Assembly: GCF_016827675.1 (NCBI RefSeq)
Contig: NZ_JAERJA010000003.1
Coordinates: 186,001 to 250,000, forward strand
Source of the DNA: Nocardioides limicola
GTDB taxonomy: Bacteria > Actinomycetota > Actinomycetes > Propionibacteriales > Nocardioidaceae
DNA: 64,000 nt
Direction of reading: 5' to 3'
This document shows positions 35,333 through 43,594 of this stretch, piece by piece (positions within the stretch are counted from its first letter, which is position 1; each line of letters starts with the position of its first letter). The position numbers and the translations under genes are program-made. The notes under the pieces were generated by a model. It did not search any database. It worked only from the letters and a program-made list of their open reading frames with translations, and was not told where the DNA came from.

Positions 35333-35590
35333 ATGTCCGCAGTGATCCCCCAGAACCACCGGTACCTCCGCGACGCCTTCGGATCCACCATCACCGACGG
35401 AGCCTGCGTTATCGACCACGACCGCGAAGTCGGCTACGTCCGCCTCGACCTCGGGCCGGGCTGCCCCGGCCCCGGCTCGGCGTACTGGGACGGCTGGTTC
35501 AACGTCACCCGCACCCGCGCCGAGCATCCGATGCGCGGCAAGGTCATGAAGGGCGACCTGGTCCAGGTTCTGCGGGGTGGCCACCCATGA
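35333..35590 (+). CDS. Small hypothetical protein (85 aa)
   Basis: An 85-residue soluble protein with a C-terminal beta-rich part (DREVGYVRLDLGPGCPG, YWDGWFNVTRT). The ATG at 35333 is preceded by AAAGGAGATGACC, a strong ribosome site, and is preferred to the GTG at 35306. The stop overlaps the next gene in ATGA. No family recognised; the size and packing resemble cargo genes of phage- or plasmid-derived islands. Confidence 0.65.
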   Translation: MSAVIPQNHRYLRDAFGSTITDGACVIDHDREVGYVRLDLGPGCPGPGSAYWDGWFNVTRTRAEHPMRGKVMKGDLVQVLRGGHP

Positions 35591-35727
35591 CCTGGCACAC
35601 GGTGACCGTGGCCGAGAGCGACCTGGACAAACTCCTTCTCACCATTCGGCGCGCCGGTGGATCGATCACGCATAGCTCTCCCTGCTCGAACGGATACACC
35701 GTCACCTACACCACCCTCGAGGACTGA
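35587..35727 (+). CDS. Small hypothetical protein (46 aa)
   Basis: Starts in the ATGA overlap with the previous gene and runs to a TGA at 35727. The protein begins MTWHTVTVAESDLDKLLLTI and ends in the tail NGYTVTYTTLED, and has the look of a small beta-alpha-beta fold. Coupling and codon bias support it as real. Function unknown. Confidence 0.6.
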   Translation: MTWHTVTVAESDLDKLLLTIRRAGGSITHSSPCSNGYTVTYTTLED

Positions 35728-35731
35728 GCCC

Positions 35732-35824
35732 ATGAGACACGAAGACCCCAGCCCCGAGGAGGCGGCCGAACTCAGCGCCTGGTGGGGCCAGGCGTTCGAG
35801 GCGCTCAAGGAGCAGGAAGCCTGA
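35732..35824 (+). CDS. Very small hypothetical protein (30 aa)
   Basis: Four bases after the previous stop, an ATG opens a 30-residue acidic helical peptide containing EEAAELSAWWGQAFEALKEQ. It has no separate ribosome site of note and may be translated by coupling. It is the last of the five small genes before the tRNA. Function unknown. Confidence 0.5.
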   Translation: MRHEDPSPEEAAELSAWWGQAFEALKEQEA

Positions 35825-35946
35825 TCTAGGCGAGGCAGACCCACCTCCTGCGCGGGTCGGTCCGACGGCCACGAGGTCACCGAACCCAGGTTCCGCGGAC
35901 GTCCGCCAGGCTTCGCCATCGTGCGCGCGGAGGCTCACATGGGCTC

Positions 35947-35984
35947 GATGTCCGCGCGGCGTCCGCAGACAGCGTGCGGACATC
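35947..35984. repeat. Inverted repeat GATGTCCGC / GCGGACATC
   Basis: Perfect 9-bp arms at 35947-35955 and 35976-35984 with a 20-base loop that itself contains GTCCGC. It lies between the last small gene and the tRNA terminator. Role unknown; a transcript hairpin or protein site. Confidence 0.5.
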
Positions 35985-35990
35985 AACGCC

Positions 35991-36026
35991 AGAGGCGGCC
36001 TCCGGATTCCTCCGGAGACCGCCTCT
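35991..36026. terminator. Hairpin downstream of the initiator tRNA gene
   Basis: AGAGGCGG (35991-35998) pairs with CCGCCTCT (36019-36026), and an inner TCCGGA pairs with itself across a short loop. It lies 20 bases past the 3' end of the minus-strand tRNA and after the plus-strand small-gene cluster, so it can terminate both. Confidence 0.65.
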
Positions 36027-36045
36027 GACCTGCACAAACACTTTG

Positions 36046-36119
36046 TAGCGGGGGCAGGATTTGAACCTGCGACCTCTGGGTTATGAGCCCAGCGAGCTAC
36101 CGAGCTGCTCCACCCCGCG
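36046..36119 (-). tRNA. Initiator tRNA-Met (CAT anticodon)
   Basis: On the minus strand the 74-nt sequence begins CGCGGGG and folds as a cloverleaf, with anticodon CAT at 36085-36083. Three G:C pairs close the anticodon stem (GGGCTCATAACCC), the T arm is GCAGGTTCAAATCCTGC, and the 3' strand is CCCCGCT-A. The C1 against U72 mismatch and GGG/CCC anticodon stem identify the initiator form. CCA is not encoded. The 3' end faces the small-gene region. Confidence 0.95.
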
Positions 36120-36202
36120 TCGGTGAACGCAACGTTACGCGACGAGGTGCAGCATCACCAAATCGGGACCGCGTTCAGAGCCCCAACCCACCGGACAGAC
36201 CA

Positions 36203-36242
36203 GAGGCCCCGGGAGTGGTCTGACAACCACGCCCGGGGCCTC
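36203..36242 (-). terminator. Terminator of the UPF0182 operon
   Basis: GAGGCCCCGGG (36203-36213) pairs perfectly with CCCGGGGCCTC (36232-36242), and an inner TGGT/ACCA pair extends it. It starts nine bases after the UPF0182 stop on the minus strand. Confidence 0.75.
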
Positions 36243-36250
36243 CGTTGATC

Positions 36251-39200
36251 TCAGTCCGCGATGGCCAGCGCGATCGCCTGGTCGACCAGCGCCCGGGCCT
36301 CCTCGATCGCCCGGGCGTAGCCGGCCAGATCGCCGCGCTGCAGGGCCGCATCCGCCTCGGCGAACTTGGTGTCCGCCTGCTGCAGCAGCGACTGCACCGT
36401 GGCATCGCCGGTCGGCGGCGGCGGGGCCGGCTCCGGGTCCACCTCAGGATCGCCCGGCTCCGGCTCGAGCTCGGGGTCCTCCGGCACCGGCGGCAGGTCA
36501 CCAGGAGTGTCCGACGGGGTGCCGGACAGGTTCAGCACGTCGTAGATCGCCTCACCCAGGGTCCGGCCGATCCCGACTTCGTCACCGAACGACACCGCCA
36601 CGAATCGCAGCACCGGGAAGTTGCCCTCACCGGTGGTACGCAGCGAGTACAGCGGTTGCACGTACAGCAGACCGCCACCGATCGGCAGCGTCAGCAGGTT
36701 GCCGTTCACCACCTGCGTCTGCGTCGACCGCGCATACGGCAGCAACGCGTTGGTGACCGCCTGGTCGGACTGGATCTGGTTGGCGATCTGGCCCGGGCCC
36801 GGGATCTGCGTCTGCGACGGCAGCCGCTTGATCCGCAACGTGCCGTAGGTGTCCGCAGCGGCGTCGGCGTCCACCGAGATGAACGCGGCCAGGTTCTCAC
36901 GGTTCACCGGCGTGTAGACGCTGGTCAGCGAGAACATGTCGGAGTTGTCCACACTCGGCACCGACAACCGGTACGGCGGCTGCAGGCTGGCCGGGTTGTT
37001 CGGGTCAGCCGGCACCACCCAACGGTCGTTGGCCTCGTAGAAGTCCTTCGCGTTGGTCACGTGGTAGGCACCCAGCAGGTAGCGCTGCACCTTGAACATG
37101 TCCTCGGGGTAGCGCAGGTGGTTCATCACCGCGTCGGGGATCTCCGACTTCGGCTGCACCGTGTCCGGGAACGCCTTCATCCAGGCCTGCAGCATCGGGT
37201 CTTCCTCGTCCCAGGCGTACAGCTCGACAGTGCCGTCGTACGCATCCACCACGGCCTTCACCGCGTTGCGGATGTAGTTGATGTCATCGGTCGGCAATGT
37301 CTGGAACGGGTTGTCCACGGTCAGCGCGTCGTCGGTCATCTCGTCGAACGACCCACGCTGGCTCATCGGATACATGTCGCTCATCGTGTAGCCGTCGAGC
37401 AGCCACAGCACCCGCCCGTCGATCACGGCCGGATAGGGGTCACTGTCGACGGTCAGCCACGGGGCCACCTTCTCGACCCGACGGGCCGGGTCGCGGTCGT
37501 AGAGGATCTTCGACCCCTCGTGCACCCGCTCCGACAGCACGATGTTGACCTCGGAGAACTTCACCGCATAGAGCAGCTTGCGCCACAGCGAGCCCACCTC
37601 GACACCGTCGGCGCCGTCATAGGTGTTCGTCCGGTCACCACTGCCGGCCTCGTCCTCGCCTGCGGCAGCACCGTCACCGGGCAGGTCCAACTCGATGTCG
37701 CGGGCGTCCTCGCTGCGCTTGCCGACGATGGAGTACGTCGGGGAGAACTCGCCGAAGTAGATCCGCGGCTCATAGCCACCCTCGAACAGGTCGGTCAACT
37801 GACCGCGCGGCGGCAGGTCGATCTCGGCCCACGCCGGCTCCTGGCCGGTCAGCACCGCGTCGTTGTCCGCCGGGCGCTGGTTGCCGTAGGCCGCTACGAC
37901 GCCGTAGCCGTGCGTGTAGACGGTGTGCAGGTTGGCCCAGTTCTGCGACCCGGAGGCGATGCCCGCCTGGTTGAGTTCGCGCACCGCCAGGACGACGTCA
38001 CGCTCCTCACCGTTGATCGTGTACTGGTCCACGTCCAGCACCTGCGCGATCGTGTAGTAGCCCCGCACCTGCTGACGCTGCTCGAACGTCTGCCGCACCA
38101 CCAGCGGGTCGACCAGCCGGATGCCCGGCGCGTCGATCACCGCCTGGGCCATGTTCCGCGGCGGCAGCGTCGGCGTGCCGCCGTACGACTCGACCACCGA
38201 ATCCTCCAGCGAGAACGCCTTCCTGGTGCCGTCAATGTTGGCCGCGATGTAGGGCTCCTCGCGGTCCGCCTCGGTCGGCTTGACCCGGAACTGCTGGACC
38301 GTCGCCGGCCACACCATCCCGAGCAGGATCGCCGAGATCACCAGCAGCGCCACGCCCACCGACGGCAGCTGCCAGGACCGGCGCCACACGTTGATGAAGA
38401 ACAGCAGCGCACAGATCGCCGCGATCGCGATCAGGATGTTCTTGGCCGGCAGCACCGCATTGTGCGAGGTGTACGTCATCCCAGTGTGGATGCCCGACGG
38501 GTCCACCATCAGGTCGAAGCGATCCAGCCAGTAGTCGACCGCCTTGAACGCCATGAACAGACCGGCCAACACCGAGATCTGCACCGCCGCTCCCCCGGTG
38601 AACCGGTTCGTGCGACTCTGCAGCTGGATGCCGCCGTACAGGTAGTGCACGACGCCGGCGGCGATCAGCGACACCACAGCGATCGCCATCGCGAAGTCGA
38701 CCATGTAGTGCAGCCACGGCAGGTCCATCATGTAGAAGCCGAGGTCACGCCCGAAGTACTCGTCGGTCGCCCCGAACTCTGTGCCGTTGCGCCACAGCAG
38801 CCACGACCGCCAGTTGCCGGAGGCCGAACCACCCGCGAAGACACCCACCAGCAGCGCCACGCCGATCAGCAGCCAGGTGCGGATCGGGGTCACCGCCTCG
38901 CGGTACCGGTCCAGGTTGGTCTGCTCCGGAGAGGCCGGCCGGAAGAGCGGTCGCAGCCGGTAGGCGAGCCAGATGTTCAGGCCCACTGCGAGTGCCATCA
39001 GCGAGCCGAAGACCAGGAACAGCGCGATCCGGGTCCAGATCAGCGTGGTGAAGACGCTGCCGTAGCCCAGGGAGAGGTACCAGAGCCGCTCGGTGAGCAA
39101 CTGCGCCAGGCCGGAGGTCGACATGAACAGGACGACCAGGATCACACCCGTCACCAGCAGCGCACGCGACCTCCCCCGGGGGGGTCCGGGTCTCATCCCG

Positions 39201-39262
39201 ACACCGCCGGGGCCCCGGGGCGGGCCCGGGTTCCGAGGTGGGTTGCTGAAGAAGTCAGTCAC
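36251..39262 (-). CDS. UPF0182 family large membrane protein
   Basis: A 1003-residue protein with a proline-rich cytoplasmic start, about seven transmembrane helices in the first 330 residues, a large extracytoplasmic domain, and a C-terminal proline/glutamate linker followed by a helical segment (QADTKFAEADAALQRGD). It matches the UPF0182 family (Rv3193c-like). These proteins are widespread in actinobacteria and of unknown function. The ATG overlaps the upstream gene in ATGA. Three genes (PDZ protease, PPA1309 protein, UPF0182) form one coupled operon. Confidence 0.94.
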   Translation of the reverse strand: MTDFFSNPPRNPGPPRGPGGVGMRPGPPRGRSRALLVTGVILVVLFMSTSGLAQLLTERLWYLSLGYGSVFTTLIWTRIALFLVFGSLMALAVGLNIWLAYRLRPLFRPASPEQTNLDRYREAVTPIRTWLLIGVALLVGVFAGGSASGNWRSWLLWRNGTEFGATDEYFGRDLGFYMMDLPWLHYMVDFAMAIAVVSLIAAGVVHYLYGGIQLQSRTNRFTGGAAVQISVLAGLFMAFKAVDYWLDRFDLMVDPSGIHTGMTYTSHNAVLPAKNILIAIAAICALLFFINVWRRSWQLPSVGVALLVISAILLGMVWPATVQQFRVKPTEADREEPYIAANIDGTRKAFSLEDSVVESYGGTPTLPPRNMAQAVIDAPGIRLVDPLVVRQTFEQRQQVRGYYTIAQVLDVDQYTINGEERDVVLAVRELNQAGIASGSQNWANLHTVYTHGYGVVAAYGNQRPADNDAVLTGQEPAWAEIDLPPRGQLTDLFEGGYEPRIYFGEFSPTYSIVGKRSEDARDIELDLPGDGAAAGEDEAGSGDRTNTYDGADGVEVGSLWRKLLYAVKFSEVNIVLSERVHEGSKILYDRDPARRVEKVAPWLTVDSDPYPAVIDGRVLWLLDGYTMSDMYPMSQRGSFDEMTDDALTVDNPFQTLPTDDINYIRNAVKAVVDAYDGTVELYAWDEEDPMLQAWMKAFPDTVQPKSEIPDAVMNHLRYPEDMFKVQRYLLGAYHVTNAKDFYEANDRWVVPADPNNPASLQPPYRLSVPSVDNSDMFSLTSVYTPVNRENLAAFISVDADAAADTYGTLRIKRLPSQTQIPGPGQIANQIQSDQAVTNALLPYARSTQTQVVNGNLLTLPIGGGLLYVQPLYSLRTTGEGNFPVLRFVAVSFGDEVGIGRTLGEAIYDVLNLSGTPSDTPGDLPPVPEDPELEPEPGDPEVDPEPAPPPPTGDATVQSLLQQADTKFAEADAALQRGDLAGYARAIEEARALVDQAIALAIAD

Positions 39263-39828
39263 TGGTCGGTCTCCTCTTCCAAGGTACTGCGCAGCAGGTC
39301 GGTCAATCGGGGGACCATGTCGGCGCCTGCCACCACCGACGTGTCCTCATCATGGGCTTTGAGTCTCAAGGCACAGTACGCTGCGCCGGCGCGGGTGGCA
39401 CCGGCCACGATCCGCACCTCCTGACGCAGCGGATGCTCGCGGGCCATCGCCTGCGCCGCGTCGGCGTCCTCGGGCAACTGGGCCTCCGCCTCCGGGGGGA
39501 GCACCAACCGCTCGACCACCACCGCACAGCCCGCCACCTGGGCCGGCCAGACGATGGTCTCCAGAACCTGTTCGAGCACCTGGTCGGTGCCCACGGAGTC
39601 CTGCTCGATCGGGGTGAACGACCCAGCGGCCGAACTGTCATCAAGGCCCATCGACCGGGCCAGCGCCGGCTCCCTGGCCACCAGCTCCGCGGTGTCCACC
39701 AGCGCGAACAGGCGCGCCGGCTGGTCCCAGCCCTCGGCGGCCGCGTGCTGTTCGATCTCCAGCACCGCCGCAGCCAGGGCGGGGTCGACACCCTCCACCC
39801 GGAGCGGGTCCTCGCCGGCGGCCGTCAT
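39259..39828 (-). CDS. PPA1309 family protein
   Basis: A 189-residue soluble protein conserved in actinobacteria next to UPF0182 and PDZ-protease genes. Recognised by EIEQHAAAEGWDQPARLFALV, IVWPAQVAGCAVVVERLVLP and REHPLRQEVRIVAGATRAG. No catalytic motif is apparent. It overlaps both neighbours by four bases (ATGA). Probably functions with the protease or the membrane protein, but this is only inferred from fixed gene order. Confidence 0.85.
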   Translation of the reverse strand: MTAAGEDPLRVEGVDPALAAAVLEIEQHAAAEGWDQPARLFALVDTAELVAREPALARSMGLDDSSAAGSFTPIEQDSVGTDQVLEQVLETIVWPAQVAGCAVVVERLVLPPEAEAQLPEDADAAQAMAREHPLRQEVRIVAGATRAGAAYCALRLKAHDEDTSVVAGADMVPRLTDLLRSTLEEETDQ

Positions 39829-40880
39829 GCGGCCTCACACCCGGGCAGGTCGGCATCCGGGTCGGCCGTCCAGTCACGGACCGCCGCCACCGCATCGGAG
39901 AACGTGCGCACCATCGCCAGCCGGATCTCGTCCCGGGGGGCCCCGACCGCCTCGTCGCAGTTCTCGGCCGAGACCAAGAACAGTCCGGCGCCGTCCCGTT
40001 CGGCGGCCACGATCTTCTGCTGCACGCCGCCGATCGGGCCGACGTTGCCCTCGGCGTCGATGGTGCCGCTGCCCGCGATCAGGTCGCCGCCGGTCAGGGA
40101 GTCCTCGGTGAGGGTCTCGTAGATCGCCAGCGCGAACATCATCCCCGCACTGGAGCCGCCGATCGCCTCATCGATGTTCACTCGCACGTCGAAGGGGAAA
40201 CTGAAGCCCGAGCCCGGCACGATGCCCACCCGCAGGACCGGCTCGCCGCTCTCGTCCTGCACCTGCTTCGGAGTCACATCGACGGTGAGCAGTTCGCCGC
40301 GACGACGGACCTCGAACGGGATCGGCGTACCGACCTGGGCGGCGCCGACGACCGCGTCCACCACGTCCTGGGGGGTGCTGATCGACTTGCCGGCCACCCG
40401 CACCAACTCGTCGCGCACCTGCAATCGGCCGTGCGCGGGCATGTCCGGGTCCACGTTGAGCACCTCGACCGAGGATTCGAAGTCGTGGCCCAACGCCCGC
40501 ATCGCCGCCGCGACCGCAGAGTCCTGACTGGACACCATCATCACCTGGGACTGGCGCCTGTTGGAGTCCCTGGTCTCGGTCGGGCCATAGATGACGTCGC
40601 GGGGCACGATCGCGGTGGACCGGTCCAGCCAGGCACCCACCGCGTCCAGCAGGTTGATCTTGCCGTCCGGCTGGGTGACGTAGACCGTCGTCATCAGCAG
40701 TCCCCCGTCGTGGGGGTACGCCTCGGCGCCGTCGACCTGGATCACCGAGCCGTCCCCGAGGACGTCCACGGTGATGCCCGGGGTGTAGGTGACATACGGG
40801 AGCGGGACGAAGATCGCCGCTCCCCACAGCGCCAACAGCAGGGGTGCGGCGAGCAGTCCCGCAACGAGGCGGGGACTCAT
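39825..40880 (-). CDS. Membrane-anchored PDZ and Lon-type (S16) serine protease, YlbL-like
   Basis: A 351-residue protein with one N-terminal transmembrane helix (LLAAPLLLALWGAAIFVPL), a PDZ domain (about 130-220, with ISTPQDVVDAV) and a C-terminal Lon-like proteolytic domain. The catalytic dyad is visible: Ser in IGGSSAGMMFALA and Lys in GPIGGVQQKIVAAERDG. The protease domain faces outside the membrane. Related to Rv3194c and Bacillus YlbL. It is the first gene of the coupled operon with PPA1309 and UPF0182. Confidence 0.92.
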   Translation of the reverse strand: MSPRLVAGLLAAPLLLALWGAAIFVPLPYVTYTPGITVDVLGDGSVIQVDGAEAYPHDGGLLMTTVYVTQPDGKINLLDAVGAWLDRSTAIVPRDVIYGPTETRDSNRRQSQVMMVSSQDSAVAAAMRALGHDFESSVEVLNVDPDMPAHGRLQVRDELVRVAGKSISTPQDVVDAVVGAAQVGTPIPFEVRRRGELLTVDVTPKQVQDESGEPVLRVGIVPGSGFSFPFDVRVNIDEAIGGSSAGMMFALAIYETLTEDSLTGGDLIAGSGTIDAEGNVGPIGGVQQKIVAAERDGAGLFLVSAENCDEAVGAPRDEIRLAMVRTFSDAVAAVRDWTADPDADLPGCEAA

Positions 40881-40937
40881 GCCACCACCTTCTCAGACCT
40901 CACCAACGCGGCCACGGGCAGCCCACGAGCCGGGCAC

Positions 40938-41183
40938 TCAGGCGCTGCGCCGGGTGTCGTCGCGCGGTTGGCGCACCGCGACCCCGGTGCTGCGCTCCGC
41001 AGGCCGTCGCGGTGTGGGGGTACGCCGGGCGGCCGGATGCGGCTTGGCCAGCGCCCGACCCAGCTTGGCGACCTGCTGCTCCCGGTCCACCTCGTCATGG
41101 GCATCGCGACCCACCCAGGTCACCCAGGCCATCGCGCCCAGCGCGACCGCGGCCGAGGGCGCCAGCCACCACAACACCTCCAT
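40938..41183 (-). CDS. Small membrane protein (81 aa)
   Basis: An 81-residue protein with one N-terminal transmembrane helix (VLWWLAPSAAVALGAMAWVTW) followed by a charged, arginine- and proline-rich tail. It sits 57 bp upstream of the PDZ protease gene, on the same strand, and downstream of moaE. No known family recognised; the strong hydrophobic-then-basic layout supports it as a real gene. Confidence 0.65.
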   Translation of the reverse strand: MEVLWWLAPSAAVALGAMAWVTWVGRDAHDEVDREQQVAKLGRALAKPHPAARRTPTPRRPAERSTGVAVRQPRDDTRRSA

Positions 41184-41218
41184 GGCTCAGAGCGTACGAG
41201 CCGCAGCCACTGCCGCGG

Positions 41219-41644
41219 TCACGGCGCGCCGACCCACTCACGCTGCCCGTCGCTGAAGAGCTGGTCCTTCCAGATCGGCACCTCGGCCTTGAGGGAGTCG
41301 ATCAGGGCCTTGCTGGCCGCGAAGGCCTCGCCGCGGTGGGAGGTGGCGGTGGCCACCACCACGGCAGCGTCACCGATCTTCAGCTTGCCGACCCGGTGCA
41401 CAGCAGCGACCGCGGCGACGTCGTGCTCGGCGGCGACCCGTTCGCAGACCTCGCGGAGCCGATCCAGGGCGGTCGGGTGCGCGGTGTAGGTCAACTCGGT
41501 GACCCCTTTGCCGCCGTCATGGTCACGAACCCGCCCCACGAAGACCACCAGTCCACCGGAGCTGTCGTCGTCACAGGCCGCCATCACGGCGTCCACGTCC
41601 AGAGACTCCTCGGAGATGGCAGCCAGCCGCACCGCATCGCTCAT
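41219..41644 (-). CDS. moaE: Molybdopterin synthase catalytic subunit
   Basis: A 141-residue MoaE protein: FVGRVRDHDGGKGVTELTYTAHP, VAAVHRVGKLKIGDAAVVVATATSHRGEAF and the late EVPIWKDQLFSDGQREWVG segment with the catalytic lysine. It transfers sulfur to precursor Z to make molybdopterin, with MoaD encoded elsewhere. A TACGCT seven bases upstream of the ATG suggests a leaderless transcript. MoeZ, a sulfur-carrier activator of the same pathway, is encoded at 61.5 kb. Confidence 0.94.
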   Translation of the reverse strand: MSDAVRLAAISEESLDVDAVMAACDDDSSGGLVVFVGRVRDHDGGKGVTELTYTAHPTALDRLREVCERVAAEHDVAAVAAVHRVGKLKIGDAAVVVATATSHRGEAFAASKALIDSLKAEVPIWKDQLFSDGQREWVGAP

Positions 41645-41689
41645 GGTGCCAGCGTACCGACGTACCCTCGCCCGGGTAACGTGGAAGCC

Positions 41690-42988
41690 ATGAGCGACTT
41701 CCCCGGCGACCCCGACGATCGGAACAACCCGTTCAAGGGCACGCCGTTCGAGCAACTCTTCTCCGGGCTCGGCGGCGCGGCCGGCGCGGGCGGGTTCGAC
41801 CTGAGCGCGATCTTCGGCCAACTCCAGGCGATGATGAAGCCCCACGACGGGCCGGTGAACTGGGAGTTCGTCACCGACACGGCCCGGCGCGCGGTCGCCC
41901 AGCAGCCCGACCCCTCCCCCAGTCAGCGGGAGAAGGACTCCGTCGCCGACGCCCTCGGGCTGGCCGACCACTGGCTCGACGAGGTCACCGACTTCAGCAC
42001 CGGGGTGACCTCGACCGCGGCCTGGAGCCGCGCCGAGTGGGTGGTGAACACCGTCGACGTGTGGCAGGGGCTGGTCGAGCCGATCGCCGCCAGCGCCATC
42101 GATGCGATGGGGTCGGCAGTGCCCGAGGAAGCGCAGACGATGGCCGGACCGTTGATCGGGATGATGCGGCAGGGCATCTCGATGATGGTCGGCACCCAGG
42201 TCGGCACCGGCCTGGGCGCGCTGGCCGGCGAGGTGCTCAGCGCCTCCGACGTCGGGCTCCCCCTCGGCCCCCAGGGCCAGGCGGCGCTGTTGCCTGCCAA
42301 CCTGGCCACCTTCGCCGACGGTCTCGACGTGAGCGCCGACGACGTCCGCCTCTACCTGGCGCTGCGCGAGGCTGCCCATCAGCGGCTCTTCCACAACGTC
42401 GGCTGGCTCCGCGAGCACCTGCTCACCGCCATCACCGACTACGCCGGCGGCATCAACATCGACACGTCCGGCATCGAGGCGCAACTGACCCAGATGGACC
42501 TGTCGAACCCGCAATCCCTCCAGGACGCCCTCGAAGGCGGACTCTTCGACCTCGCCCGCAGTCCCGCCCAGGAGGCGGCGCTGCAGCGGATCGAGGTGAC
42601 CCTGGCGCTCATCGAGGGCTGGGTCGACGAAGTGGTCAGCCAGGCCACCGCGGACCGGATGCCGGCGGCCAGCAAGCTCGCCGAGGCGGTACGCCGTCGC
42701 CGTGCGGCCGGCGGACCGGCCGAGGAGACGTTCGCCGCGCTGGTCGGCCTCGAACTGCGCCCCCGACGGCTGCGCGACGCGGCCACCCTGTGGGGATCGC
42801 TGCGCGCCCGCCAGGGCAGCGAGGCCCGCGACGGGGTGTGGCTACACCCGCATCTGCTGCCCACCGCGGCGGACCTGGACGACCCGCTCGGCTTCCGCGA
42901 GGGCGCCTCTGCGCCGGCCGAACTCGACGAGGACGCCTTCGAGGCGGGCCTGCGGGAACTGCTCGACGGGCCCGACACCGACCAGTGA
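41690..42988 (+). CDS. Zinc-dependent metalloprotease-like protein (DUF2342 family)
   Basis: A 432-residue Rv3195-like protein. The family centre shows LREAAHQRLFHNVGWLREHL, which corresponds to the HExxH zinc helix of zincins but with Arg in place of the first His. The glycine-rich GLGALAGEVLSASDVGLPLGP and the C-terminal LELRPRRLRDAATLW are typical. The family is annotated as zincin or F420-associated, without a proven activity. Its ATG at 41690 lies 45 bp from the divergent moaE start; the long open frame before it is non-coding. The stop overlaps the NUDIX gene (GTGA). Confidence 0.85.
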   Translation: MSDFPGDPDDRNNPFKGTPFEQLFSGLGGAAGAGGFDLSAIFGQLQAMMKPHDGPVNWEFVTDTARRAVAQQPDPSPSQREKDSVADALGLADHWLDEVTDFSTGVTSTAAWSRAEWVVNTVDVWQGLVEPIAASAIDAMGSAVPEEAQTMAGPLIGMMRQGISMMVGTQVGTGLGALAGEVLSASDVGLPLGPQGQAALLPANLATFADGLDVSADDVRLYLALREAAHQRLFHNVGWLREHLLTAITDYAGGINIDTSGIEAQLTQMDLSNPQSLQDALEGGLFDLARSPAQEAALQRIEVTLALIEGWVDEVVSQATADRMPAASKLAEAVRRRRAAGGPAEETFAALVGLELRPRRLRDAATLWGSLRARQGSEARDGVWLHPHLLPTAADLDDPLGFREGASAPAELDEDAFEAGLRELLDGPDTDQ

Positions 42989-43584
42989 CGCTGCACGCCG
43001 ACGCCACCGCGGTGCTCGCCCGGTGGCGTGCCCCCGACGCGGCCCAGGCGGCGCTGCAGCAGCGCTACCTGGCCACCCTGGCCGACCACCACGACGCGGT
43101 GTGGCGGCAGTGCCGGCCCGACCACCTGACCGCCTCGACACTGGTCCTCTCCGCGGACGGTGAGCGAGCCCTGCTCACCCTGCACGCCAAGGCCCGGTCC
43201 TGGTTCCAGTTCGGCGGCCACTGCGAGGACGACGACGCGACGCTGGCCGCCGCGGCACTGCGGGAGGCGGTCGAGGAGTCCGGGCTGCCCACCCTGCGTC
43301 TCGACTCCGATCCGGTGCAACTGTCGGCCCACCCGGTGCCGTTCTGCCATCCCGAGGGACCCACCACCACCCACCTCGACGTCCGGTTCCTCGCCGTGGC
43401 CGAGGACTCGGCCGGGTCGCCGACGGTGTCGGCGGAGTCGGTGGACGTGCGTTGGTGGCCCGTCGACGAACTGCCCACCGACGACCCGGACATCGTCGAC
43501 CTCGTCGAGCTCGCGAGAGCCCGACTCACTGGAGCCCGGCTCACCAGGGCCCGGCTCCCCGATTCCGGTTCTCCGCGCCGCTAG
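42985..43584 (+). CDS. NUDIX hydrolase
   Basis: A 199-residue NUDIX protein with the box GGHCEDDDATLAAAALREAVEESGL, where the REAVEES core is intact but the spacing of the first glutamate differs from the classical pattern. It belongs to a subfamily that often follows DUF2342 genes. The GTG start overlaps the previous stop. Substrate unknown. The C-terminus carries a short repeat (ARLTGARLTRARLP) encoded by an imperfect direct DNA repeat. Confidence 0.88.
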   Translation: MTLHADATAVLARWRAPDAAQAALQQRYLATLADHHDAVWRQCRPDHLTASTLVLSADGERALLTLHAKARSWFQFGGHCEDDDATLAAAALREAVEESGLPTLRLDSDPVQLSAHPVPFCHPEGPTTTHLDVRFLAVAEDSAGSPTVSAESVDVRWWPVDELPTDDPDIVDLVELARARLTGARLTRARLPDSGSPRR

Positions 43585-43594
43585 GTTTGCGGGT

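Noticed and set aside
33735..36119. Attachment-site duplication of the tRNA 3' end
   Set aside because: I looked for a copy of the tRNA end in the SDR-fragment and small-gene interval and saw none, so integration at the tRNA is not demonstrated.
36245..39424. A plus-strand open frame of over 1000 codons opposite UPF0182
   Set aside because: It is an antisense shadow created by high G/C third positions; the peptide is low-complexity His/Arg/Val/Gln-rich with no family features, while the minus strand encodes a clear UPF0182 protein.
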